Source: JANMCE01 sp963791625
Lineage (GTDB): Bacteria > Actinomycetota > Acidimicrobiia > Acidimicrobiales > Ilumatobacteraceae
DNA length: 64,000 nucleotides
NCBI GenBank assembly: GCA_963791625.1
Contig: CAWBTA010000015.1
Coordinates: 682,001 to 746,000 of the forward strand
Direction of reading: 5' to 3'
In this document: piece after piece, positions 25,358-34,200 of the stretch
Numbering within the stretch: the stretch's first letter is position 1
How the letters are laid out: every line of letters starts with the position of its first letter
Notes under the pieces: generated by a model
Told to the model about the DNA's origin: nothing
The model's input: only the letters and a program-made list of their open reading frames with translations
Database searches by the model: none
Position numbers and translations under genes: made by a program

Positions 25358-28300
25358 TTAGTTACCGATGACCGTCGTCTTGGTGGAGACGAAGGAGTCG
25401 ATGCGGATCGTGCCGCCGATACCGGCCAGCGTTCCCTGCAGCCCGAGTTGTACCGAGCCAAGCGTGTTGGCGCTGGTGTCCAACCCGGTCAGGTTCTGGC
25501 GAACGGTGCCGCCCGTCGAGAGGCTCGACGTCGCTGATAAGCCAGAGGCCCAGGCCACTTCGAGCGAGGTGTAGGCGTTATCAGCGAGGTTGAACCAGTT
25601 GGTCGACGTCGTGCCGCCGTTACGGGTCACGTTCAGACGAACCTGCGCCCGATTATTGGCCGCACCGGTGACAGTGCTGCGGCGGTACTCCACGACGAAC
25701 ACCGTGTTGCCCGTACCGTCACCAGCCAGACCCTTAAAGAGGGTGATCGGCTGCGGGTTGGCTCCCCCGCCGGTGATGAGACTCTGCGGATTGATGTAGA
25801 ACCGACCGTGGTAACTGGCCTCGGCCGTGGGCGAGTTGTCCTGCACGTAGCCCGACGTTGCCGCAGCACCACCTGCCACGTTCACATCGAGTCGTCGGGC
25901 CGAACCGCCCTGCGCTGCCCCGTTGTTCACGACCAGTCGAGCGGTGTTGCCGCCGAGAGCGCTCCAACCCCATCTCGTGGCGAGCGTGCCCGCATCGAAC
26001 CCGTTGGTGAAGATGTTCGGGTAGACCACGTTCACGGTGACAGAGACCGGGGTGCTCCAGCTGCCCGCTGCGTCACGGCTTCGCACGAAGATCGTGTGAT
26101 TGCCGGCCGTCCAACCGAGGGCCACGAAGTCAATCGTGGCTCGGATCGGCTCAACCGACGAGTTGAAGGTTCCGTCGGTAGCCACCATCGGGGTACCGGA
26201 GCCAGCGGCCGGAGCCGGGTTCTGGTACCACTCGGCGGCGGCGATGCCGGCCCCGATATCCGTTGCATTGGCGGACAGCAGGAACGACGTGTTCGTGCCG
26301 CCGCTCACGTTCGTTGGATTGGAAGCAGCCACGATGGCGTTGGTAGTCGGCGCTACTTTGTCGACGACCAACGTCGTGGAGGTAGTGGCTCCCCAGTTAC
26401 CGGCGGCGTCCTTCGAGCGGACGTAGATGGTGTGGTTGCCGTTGCTCAGACCCTGCACCGCCGTCAGCTGGATGTCGTAGTACACCGACTCCGAGAACGA
26501 GTTGAACAGGCCGTCGGTCGGGAAGAAGACGAACCCGCTGCCCGGTGCGCCGACGGTATCGATGAAGCCTTCGGCAGCCACGGTGTTGGTCATCGCATCG
26601 CTCGCCGATGCCGATACCCGCACGGCGGGCGTGGACGAGTTCACACCGATGACACCGTTACTGATACTGGGCGAGGCACTGGCCAACGAGGTGACCGGGC
26701 CAACCGTATCCTTCGTAACGTTGATCGTTGCGAAGGCACCCCAGTTCCCGGCGCTGTCCTGGCTGTGCACCGAGATCACGTTTACACCGGGTGCCAACAA
26801 GTTGAACGGTATCGTCGCTCCGGCCGAAACCGTAGCGTCGATCGGAGGTGTGATTGCCAGTGCTGCACCCGATCCGTCGGCTGCGGTCGCACCGATGAAA
26901 TATTCGATGGCATTGATACTTGAGCCGCCGGCTGTGGAGTCATCACCGGTTGCGTTGATTACCGGGTCAGCCCCGTTGGTCTGCGCCGGCGTGACAACAA
27001 GACCAGACGTGACTGGTGCTTGGGTGTCGGCCGGAGTAACCGTGAGAGCCGTCGAGACGGCCGTTCCCCAGTCGGTGCCGATCTTGCCGTGCAGGTAGAT
27101 GCTGTGGTTCCCAGCCGCCAGTGACGCCAAGCCGCAAGGCGAGGTTCCACCGATGGTCGTAATGACCACGCTCACGGCCGTCGCCGGCGTTACTGCACAG
27201 CCGGTACCGCTGACACCAAGGGTATCGATGAAGTACTCGGCCGCCTCGGGTGCCGGCGTGATCGTGCCGGTCAGCGTGACGCTGCCCGTGGTCGTCAGCA
27301 CCGGATTGGGCGAGACGGACACGTTGGTGGTGACCGGGGCGGTGTTGGCCGCACCTGCGCCCGTGGTGATGAAGGTCAGCATGCCACCCGTTCCGGTGGC
27401 GCCGGCATTGTGCAAGCTGGCGCTGGCGTCGTAGAACGCAAACTTGCTGCCCGCGGGCGCGCCGGCCGGGATGCTGACCACGGCGTCGGCCGACTGGCCG
27501 GGCCCGACGGTGTCAGCCACCACACTGTGGCTGTAGCGCAGTTCGCTGCCGTCGTTGGCAATCACCGTCTGACGGAGACCGAGCAGACCGAGCGAGTGCG
27601 GTTGCGATCCGCCATTGACCATGCGCAGCAACAGTTTGTGGCCGGCAACTGCAGGGATCGGATCGGTAGAGGGGCTGGCCTTGCCGTTGATCAAACCAAA
27701 GGTCGGCTTGAAGGTACGCATGTCGAACAAAGCCGGGTTGGCCGAAGAGTTCAGCGCCGGGTCGAGCTCGCTGACCACGACGACCGCTTCCTCGTCATAG
27801 GCACTTGTCGTCTGGGCGTAGGCCTGACCCGCAGTTGCGGACTTGACGACCAGCGCACCAACGAGGCCCATAGCCGATTGATACTGGGCGCCGGGCAGCA
27901 GCGCCGCCTCAAAGATCGACGTGCCGGTCTTCGCCGTGAAGGTGTAGGTCTTCATGCCGCCAGCAGCCACACCAACACGATCGGGCACCATTGTCTGGCC
28001 CTGGAAAAGAAGGCCGGTCGCTTCGGTCAAGTTGTTGTGAAGTGTCACCGTCACCATGTCGCCCTCGTTGGCCACGATGGTCGGTCCGCCCGGGGCGCCG
28101 ACGCTGTTGGTGATCGTGCAGTCACCCAGCACGTACCCCAACACCGGCACCGTGACCGCGCCGGGAAGCGTGGTCGTGCCGGCGGTTGCGCACAGGTCGA
28201 TACCGACCGGGACCCCAGCCCGCGGGAGGGCAAGAGCCGGCGCCGCGGCGGCAACTATTGGAGCCGCCTTTGAGGGAGCAGCCTGAGCCGGTGCGACACG

Positions 28301-28423
28301 CGCCCCGGCCTGGGTGGCCCCCGCAAGCGGGAGGGCGATGGAGGCCACGAGGGCCACCGGCAATCCCGTGCGGAGGAGTCGTGCTCGTGTCATATTCCGT
28401 GTCCGTTCCATGTGGCCGCTCAT
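25358..28423 (-). CDS. Cupredoxin-like protein with Ig-like repeats and C-terminal lectin-like domain, copper ligands absent
   Basis: About 1021 residues, starting at the ATG that overlaps the upstream stop (TGATG at 28423). The more typical signal peptide begins 30 bases later with MTRARLLRTG. Residues about 70-350 are homologous to the neighbouring multicopper-oxidase-like protein: shared landmarks are MGLVGALVV, SELDP and FKPTFGLINGK. Copper ligands are missing. HWHG is replaced by LLFQGQT, HCH by FEAALLP, and the C-terminal His motifs keep only QPHSLG. Four Ig-like repeats of about 110 residues follow (about 361-800), marked by GNHTIYVRSKDAAGNWG. The domain at 800-1021 (TNGFDAGTLATRWG to IDSFVSTK) matches the protease C terminus. 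It is probably a structural surface protein. Confidence 0.8.
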   Translation of the reverse strand: MSGHMERTRNMTRARLLRTGLPVALVASIALPLAGATQAGARVAPAQAAPSKAAPIVAAAAPALALPRAGVPVGIDLCATAGTTTLPGAVTVPVLGYVLGDCTITNSVGAPGGPTIVANEGDMVTVTLHNNLTEATGLLFQGQTMVPDRVGVAAGGMKTYTFTAKTGTSIFEAALLPGAQYQSAMGLVGALVVKSATAGQAYAQTTSAYDEEAVVVVSELDPALNSSANPALFDMRTFKPTFGLINGKASPSTDPIPAVAGHKLLLRMVNGGSQPHSLGLLGLRQTVIANDGSELRYSHSVVADTVGPGQSADAVVSIPAGAPAGSKFAFYDASASLHNAGATGTGGMLTFITTGAGAANTAPVTTNVSVSPNPVLTTTGSVTLTGTITPAPEAAEYFIDTLGVSGTGCAVTPATAVSVVITTIGGTSPCGLASLAAGNHSIYLHGKIGTDWGTAVSTALTVTPADTQAPVTSGLVVTPAQTNGADPVINATGDDSTAGGSSINAIEYFIGATAADGSGAALAITPPIDATVSAGATIPFNLLAPGVNVISVHSQDSAGNWGAFATINVTKDTVGPVTSLASASPSISNGVIGVNSSTPAVRVSASASDAMTNTVAAEGFIDTVGAPGSGFVFFPTDGLFNSFSESVYYDIQLTAVQGLSNGNHTIYVRSKDAAGNWGATTSTTLVVDKVAPTTNAIVAASNPTNVSGGTNTSFLLSANATDIGAGIAAAEWYQNPAPAAGSGTPMVATDGTFNSSVEPIRATIDFVALGWTAGNHTIFVRSRDAAGSWSTPVSVTVNVVYPNIFTNGFDAGTLATRWGWSALGGNTARLVVNNGAAQGGSARRLDVNVAGGAAATSGYVQDNSPTAEASYHGRFYINPQSLITGGGANPQPITLFKGLAGDGTGNTVFVVEYRRSTVTGAANNRAQVRLNVTRNGGTTSTNWFNLADNAYTSLEVAWASGLSATSSLSTGGTVRQNLTGLDTSANTLGSVQLGLQGTLAGIGGTIRIDSFVSTKTTVIGN

Positions 28424-29763
28424 CAGTTCGGGCAGCTGTTGGGTAGAGGTGGATCGATGCGCATGTACGTGATAGGGCCGGTCATGGTGACGCCCCAGGA
28501 GGTGATTTGGTACAGGGCGTGGTTGTGGGCGATGACGTAGAACTCGCCGCACTGGTTGAGCGTGTTGGTACCGGGCGGCAGCGTGCCGTTGTTCCCGAGG
28601 TAGGGGCTACCGCTGTAGAACATGCCGAACACCTGGTTGTTCACACTGGGCACCACGACCGACACCGGGTTGGTGGCGGCGTTGTAGTGCTCAGCGTCAT
28701 ACCAGCGCACCAGCACGTCCCACGTCTGACCGGGTCCGACGTTGATCGAGAACTTCTCAAACGAGAGATCCGGGCTGCCAATGCTCTGCGGACCGGCGAG
28801 TGGCTCACCGTCTCGTCCAACCACGGCACCGTTGTTGCCGTGGGGGTGGAACGGGTAGTCCTCCGAGCCGACGTTGATGTAGCGAGCCAAACCGGGAAGC
28901 GGGTGGTAGTTCAGTCCGGCGGCCGGGTCTGGGTTGAACTCATGGATGCGGGCGAGCGAACCGTAAGGCTGGCTCGGCAACCATGATGCACCGTTGTCGG
29001 CCACGCTGTCGGGGAAGCCACGACCATTGATCAGCCAGTAGCGAGGCTTGTACTGGGTGAGATCGAACGTCTCACCGTTCTCCACCGCCTGATGCTGGTA
29101 GGGGTCAATTTCCGACAGCAGCACCAGGAACTCTTCGCTCAGCATGAACTGGCTGTCGGCCCGGTTGTACGCGTGGTCGGCACCCAGCGTCGGGCGCACG
29201 ATGAGCGCTCCGAAGAGACCCATCCGGATCTGGTTCTCGGGGTCGGTGCCCGACTGGTAGATGTATGTGCCCGGCTTGCCGGCAACGAAGTCATAGGTGA
29301 CTGCCCCACCATTCGCGGCTGCCGTGGTTGTCAGTGAGGTGACGTTGCCACTGCCGTCGATCTCCGGCTGGGCGTACGCGCCATTGGCCATCACATCGGT
29401 CTGGCCCGGGAACGCAATCGAGGCGGCCTTGGGCAGCGTGTTCTGCAGGTGAACGGTGACGTGATCACCCTCGTTCACGCACAGAACCGGTCCGGGATGC
29501 TGGAACGGTTTGCCGGCCTGCGAGTAGCCCCACATGAACATCGTGTTGCCATCAGGAAGGTCGATGTAACCGGTGGACGTGGTGAGATTGAACACCGGGG
29601 TGGGGCTGGCGTCTGAGGTACAGACGATGCCGACCTTGTTGGTGGTCGTCGTCGCCGCGCTCGCTGCGGTGTGCGTAGCGGTCACGCTGGCTGCAGCAAC
29701 AGCCAACATCGGGACGATCATCAGGCCGCTCTTCATCGTGTGACGGAAGCGGTTTTTCTTCAT
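28423..29763 (-). CDS. Multicopper-oxidase-like protein retaining only the C-terminal copper motifs
   Basis: A 446-residue secreted protein with a signal peptide (about 1-36). Start chosen at 29763, where AAAGGGA lies six to seven bases upstream. Its N-terminal cupredoxin domain has lost the ligands: the HWHG position is SIAFPGQ and the HCH position is YIYQSGTDPENQIRMGL. The C-terminal domain keeps HPHG (306-309, in DYPFHPHGNNGAVVGRDG) and an HxH in IAHNHALYQITSWG (413-415), where the usual Cys is Asn. It therefore cannot form a complete type 1 plus trinuclear centre by itself. The upstream gene encodes the complementary motifs. It overlaps the downstream Ig-repeat gene and lies 23 bases after the upstream oxidase gene. 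Confidence 0.82.
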   Translation of the reverse strand: MKKNRFRHTMKSGLMIVPMLAVAAASVTATHTAASAATTTTNKVGIVCTSDASPTPVFNLTTSTGYIDLPDGNTMFMWGYSQAGKPFQHPGPVLCVNEGDHVTVHLQNTLPKAASIAFPGQTDVMANGAYAQPEIDGSGNVTSLTTTAAANGGAVTYDFVAGKPGTYIYQSGTDPENQIRMGLFGALIVRPTLGADHAYNRADSQFMLSEEFLVLLSEIDPYQHQAVENGETFDLTQYKPRYWLINGRGFPDSVADNGASWLPSQPYGSLARIHEFNPDPAAGLNYHPLPGLARYINVGSEDYPFHPHGNNGAVVGRDGEPLAGPQSIGSPDLSFEKFSINVGPGQTWDVLVRWYDAEHYNAATNPVSVVVPSVNNQVFGMFYSGSPYLGNNGTLPPGTNTLNQCGEFYVIAHNHALYQITSWGVTMTGPITYMRIDPPLPNSCPN

Positions 29764-29786
29764 GGGGATCCCTTTCGTCATCACGG

Positions 29787-31169
29787 TCACGTGTTCGGAA
29801 TCGTCTGGGCGGGCCGGGCACCGGATGGGTACACCCGGATCTCGGTGGTCTGTCCGCCAAACCCACCCGTTGTCAGGTTGTTGACGTGGGTGTAGTTGCG
29901 GTTGTAGAGCATGTAGGTGTCGGGACCGACGCCACCGGAGTGGGCCGGAATATCGAGGATGACGTCGAAGCTTTCGCCGGGACCGATGTTGATGGTGTTG
30001 GTCTCATAGCTGGTGTCGGCGCCGGTCAACGGGTACTGACCTGTCAGCGGATCGATCGCAGACGCTCGGCCTCGCATCGGGGTGGCATCTCGACCGACGA
30101 CCCGCATCTTGATGCCGGCCGTGGTCATGGCGCTTTCCTTGAAGCCCAGGTTGGCAAATCGCAGCAGCACCTTTTCATCGGCGTTGCATTCGATGAGTGA
30201 CGACAGGGGCTGATACTTCAGGTGTGGTGCACCGGCCGGTGCGATGAGGTCACCGTCGGCATCCCGCACCGGGTTGAACGGATCGATGTCACCGTTTGGT
30301 GCAATGGTGTCGGGGTAGACCCGGCCGTTCAACAGGCTGAAGTCGGGGTGGTAATCGCTCCACTCCGGAAGCTGAATGTGCGCATCTGCCCAGTGCGCCT
30401 CGGCCCACACCTCGCTGAGGAACATCGAGTACTCACGGTCAAAACCGGTCGAGCCGTCTCCGTCGTTGTAGGCATACTTGCCACTTGGATACAGAGCGGT
30501 GTTGCCGTCCTGAATTGGGCGGACGAACACCAGCCCGGTCATGCCCATCTGGACGTGCTCGACGTCTTCGACGTGGCAGTGGTACATATACGTGCCTGGC
30601 TCCCGAGGGCGATAGATGTAGCTGAATACCGCGCCGGCAGGCACCGACACCGAGCCACTCGGCTCACCGTCAAAGAACGGGATGACGTTGCGGAATCCGT
30701 GCCAGTGCAGTGTGTGGGTGTCGAACAGGTCGGGCCGCTGCTGGAGACCGAGGTTGGTGATGTCCACCCGGAAATCCGCGGGAGCAGAGGGGTTGAACTG
30801 ATTCACCCAGAACAGCGGCGCGTTGTGCTGCGCCTTGTTCTTCTGCTTGGTCCGTTGTACCGGGTCGAGTCCGGTGATGTTACGGAAGCCGAAGATGTAC
30901 GTCGTGAACGGATTCGGAGCGTACGGATCCGGATGAAACGGCGAGAAGGCCGGTCCGATGACAGGTGTCGCGGGCAGGGCGATCCAGCCGTCGGTGCCGC
31001 CGAGCATCAGGTTGGGTACACCACCGGCGGCATCGGCGGGGGTGACCGAAATGGGCGACAGGGTCTTGCCCTTCCAGGGAGCCCCAAGGCCGACCGACAG
31101 CGCCGCAACGCCACCGGCCACCTTCAGGAACTGCCGCCGCCCGACGTGGTTTACGTTGGGTTCACTCAT
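29787..31169 (-). CDS. Tat-exported multicopper-oxidase-like protein retaining the N-terminal copper motifs
   Basis: A 460-residue protein. A twin-arginine signal (GRRQFLKVAGGVAALS) starts near residue 10, as usual for proteins folded with metal before export. The N-terminal cupredoxin region holds HTLHWHGF (H155, H157) and YMYHCHVEDVEHVQMGM (H197, C198, H199, H205, M210). This could supply a complete type 1 site and half of a trinuclear cluster. In the C-terminal domain the expected HPxHxHG is replaced by KESAMTTAGIKMRVVGRD and the HCH by YMLYNRNYTHV. A strong AAAGGAGG precedes the ATG. Neighbour 28423-29763 has the missing C-terminal His motifs. Possible roles are metal or phenolic oxidation at the surface. 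Confidence 0.85.
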   Translation of the reverse strand: MSEPNVNHVGRRQFLKVAGGVAALSVGLGAPWKGKTLSPISVTPADAAGGVPNLMLGGTDGWIALPATPVIGPAFSPFHPDPYAPNPFTTYIFGFRNITGLDPVQRTKQKNKAQHNAPLFWVNQFNPSAPADFRVDITNLGLQQRPDLFDTHTLHWHGFRNVIPFFDGEPSGSVSVPAGAVFSYIYRPREPGTYMYHCHVEDVEHVQMGMTGLVFVRPIQDGNTALYPSGKYAYNDGDGSTGFDREYSMFLSEVWAEAHWADAHIQLPEWSDYHPDFSLLNGRVYPDTIAPNGDIDPFNPVRDADGDLIAPAGAPHLKYQPLSSLIECNADEKVLLRFANLGFKESAMTTAGIKMRVVGRDATPMRGRASAIDPLTGQYPLTGADTSYETNTINIGPGESFDVILDIPAHSGGVGPDTYMLYNRNYTHVNNLTTGGFGGQTTEIRVYPSGARPAQTIPNT

Positions 31170-31216
31170 GCCACTGCCTCCTTTTGAGGACGTTGATGAA
31201 AGATCTACTGGCCGGT

Positions 31217-34200
31217 TCATGCGATGGTCCCGGCCCGGAAGTCGTCGACCCGCTGGCCGACAGGAATCTGCAGTCCGACTCGACCGCCACCGGTGGCTGG
31301 TGCCCACGCAGAGGCTCCGACGATCGGGATGGCAACCACACCGAGGTAGGTGTTGGTACCACTGCTGTTGGTGCGGAACAGGAACACGTTGCCGAGACCA
31401 TCAGCCAGGGCCGTGAGCCGATCCCCATTCACCAGGGTGACCGTCTTGGTACCTCGACTGACCGGAGCACCGCTGGTCGTCACCGTGGACACCGTGACCA
31501 CACCGGAGTTGTAGGTGACCGAGGCGTACGTCGCAGGGACGGCGAGTGTGCCGCCGCTGGCCTTCAGCACCAGGCCGGTTTGGTAGGCCGCACTGTTGAC
31601 CGGCGCGTTTCGATAAGTGAACGCCGCCGCCTGCTTCGCACCGAACGGACTGTTGGCTCCGTTCCACACGATCTGGCTGTTAGTGAAGCCCTGCACCGCA
31701 TCGCCGATGATGCGGGTGTTGGTACCGGTAACGCTCCAGTTCGCACCGATGGGCGGTCCGTCACGATCGAAGCTGTCTCGCAGCGGAACGGTCGGGAGCG
31801 TGGCGTTTCGCACCAGGTCCGTGTCGGTCGCCGCGTTGTTGGCAAGGTTGGGATCAAACGTGTTGTCACCGGCGCTGAAGCGGACACGTACCGTGTTGGA
31901 GACCGTGGTGAGCGGTGCGGTGGATGAGAGCGAGACCGTGGTGACATAGGTTGCCGATCCACCCGCCGGCAAAGTGACCGTGGTGTTGAGCGCCCCCGGT
32001 CCCGATGTTGTCCCGCAGGCCCCAGCCGTGCACTTCCAGGCCAGACCGGTCATGGTGACCGGCAGTGTGTCGACTACCGTTGCGTTGGTCACCGCACTCG
32101 GCCCGGCGTTGCTCACCACAATGGTGTACTGGTCGGTCTGACCCGGGGCGATGGTGGTGAAGCCGTCGTTCTTGGTGATCGACAGATCGGCCTTCGGGAT
32201 GATGGTGTCCGTATCGGTGGCGCTGTTGTTGGCAGTGTTGACGTCATCGGTTCCGACGGGCGGAGCAATCGTTGCCGTGTTCACCAGGCTGCCCGTAGCT
32301 GCTGCCACGATCCGGCCCGTCACCGTAAAGGTGGCGGTCGAGCCGACCGGCAGGTTCACGAGTGCACCAGCGATCGAGCCCGTGCCACTGGCAGCAGTGC
32401 AGCCGGTACCGGTGCACGTCCAGGTGACGTTCTCCAGCGCCGCCGGCACCGTGTCGGTCACGATTGCGCCGAGGGCCCCGTTCGGACCGGCGTTGCCGAC
32501 CATGATCGTGTAGGTGATCGTATCCAGCGGGTAGGGCCCGGTCGGCGAATTGTTCGCAATGCCGTCGGTCTTGGTGATCGACAGATCGGCCAGCGGCACG
32601 AGCGTGTGGCTGTCGGTTGCCGAGTTGTTGCCAGGAATGGGGTCGGTATTGCCGAGCGGAACAGCCACGGTTGCGGTGTTATCAACGTTGCCCGTTGCTG
32701 AGGCCGACACCACTGCGTTCATGGTGTACGTCGCCGTGCCCGCGGCCAGCAATGTCACGGTTGAACTGATCGCACCGCTTCCGCTCGCCGAGCCGCACGA
32801 TGAACCAGCCGATGCCGCACAGGTCCACGTAACGGAACCGAGCGAAGCCGGCGGGTTGTCGATAACCGATGCGCCCGAGACGTTGCCGGGACCATTGTTG
32901 GTAACGACAATCGTGTACGCAATCGCATCGGTCGGATGAAGGGTCGGACGGTTGTCGGTGATGGCGACCGCCAGGTCAAGGGCCGTCTCCTCAATCTCGT
33001 CGGCCCCGCTGTCGAATCCGCCGATCGCCGGGCGGCCCTGTCCGTCGAAGTCGACGCTCGGGGCACTGATCGCACCCTTCAACGCGGCGCCCTGGTTGAT
33101 AGCGGGCGAGCCGGGAAGGATGTGGTAGTCACCCATGAGGTTCGGCGGAAGCTCGACCGCAACCAGCGTGGCACCTACGAAGGCGGGGTTGTTCCGCCAC
33201 ACATTGAAGGTGACCGACGCGTCGTACGCACTGACCACATTCGGGTCGACACCAGCCGTATTCGTTGCACTTGCAACTGTTCCGAAGGTTGTCTGCAGCA
33301 CCGTGTTGGTCGGTGACAGCAGACCCGAGCCATCAGCCAGGCCGAGGTCCCAGTTGTTGATCGGCAAGACGTCTCCGGCAATGCCGAGACCAGTGACCTT
33401 GTCGCCAGCACGAGTTCCGGCTCGGTTGTCCCAGAAGATGTTGTTGAAGTTGACCGGATCACTGAAGATCGGCGATCCAATGGGCAGAGTGACCTGCAAC
33501 AGATCGCTGTTCTGCGAGGTTGAAAGACCGGCTGGTGCCGGCAGACCATTACTGGTCAGAGCCGTGGCCGTAGTCAGGTTCTTCATGATGGTGTTGTTCA
33601 CGACGCGCACCGCGGGTGCGTCGTTGAGCGCAATGCCGCCACCTTCGTGGGTGGAGACGTTGTTCACAATCATGTTGTTCACGACGTTCATCGGATAGTT
33701 GCCCGCCATCAAGAAGCGCAGGCCGCCACCGTCGTCGTTCGACAGGTTGGCCTGGATCAGGTTGCCCGTGATGTCCATCGGGCCAGAGCCCGGCGACAGT
33801 TGCGTCGTGTTCGCCGGCAGGGTGCCGGCGATCATCACACCGCCACCTTCGTCGTAGGACTTGTTGAAGTAGATGCGGTTGTTGCGGATCTTGCCAACCA
33901 CAGCCGGGTTGAATGCTCCGCCCGTCGTACGGCCGTAGACGGTGATACCACCGCCGTACTCGGCCGAGAAGTTGCCGCAAATATCGTTGCCCACGATGTC
34001 GAAGCCGTCGCTACCGGAGAACATCCCGATACCACCGGCCAGGTTGGTTCCGGCGTTGTGGATGATGCGGTTGTTGGCGATGACGATGCCCTGGTTGTTG
34101 CTGTTGCCAGCGCCCGTCAGATCGGGGGTGCCAATGCGGATGGTGCCGTAGGCGCCGCCATTGTTCTGCACCACGTTGTTGGTGATGTGCAGGTTCTTGG

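Noticed and set aside
24802..25461. Longer 219-codon version of the small anchored protein
   Set aside because: The upstream part overlaps the 3' end of the Ig-repeat gene and lacks a ribosome site. The ATG at 25299 has a good one and starts the natural topology.
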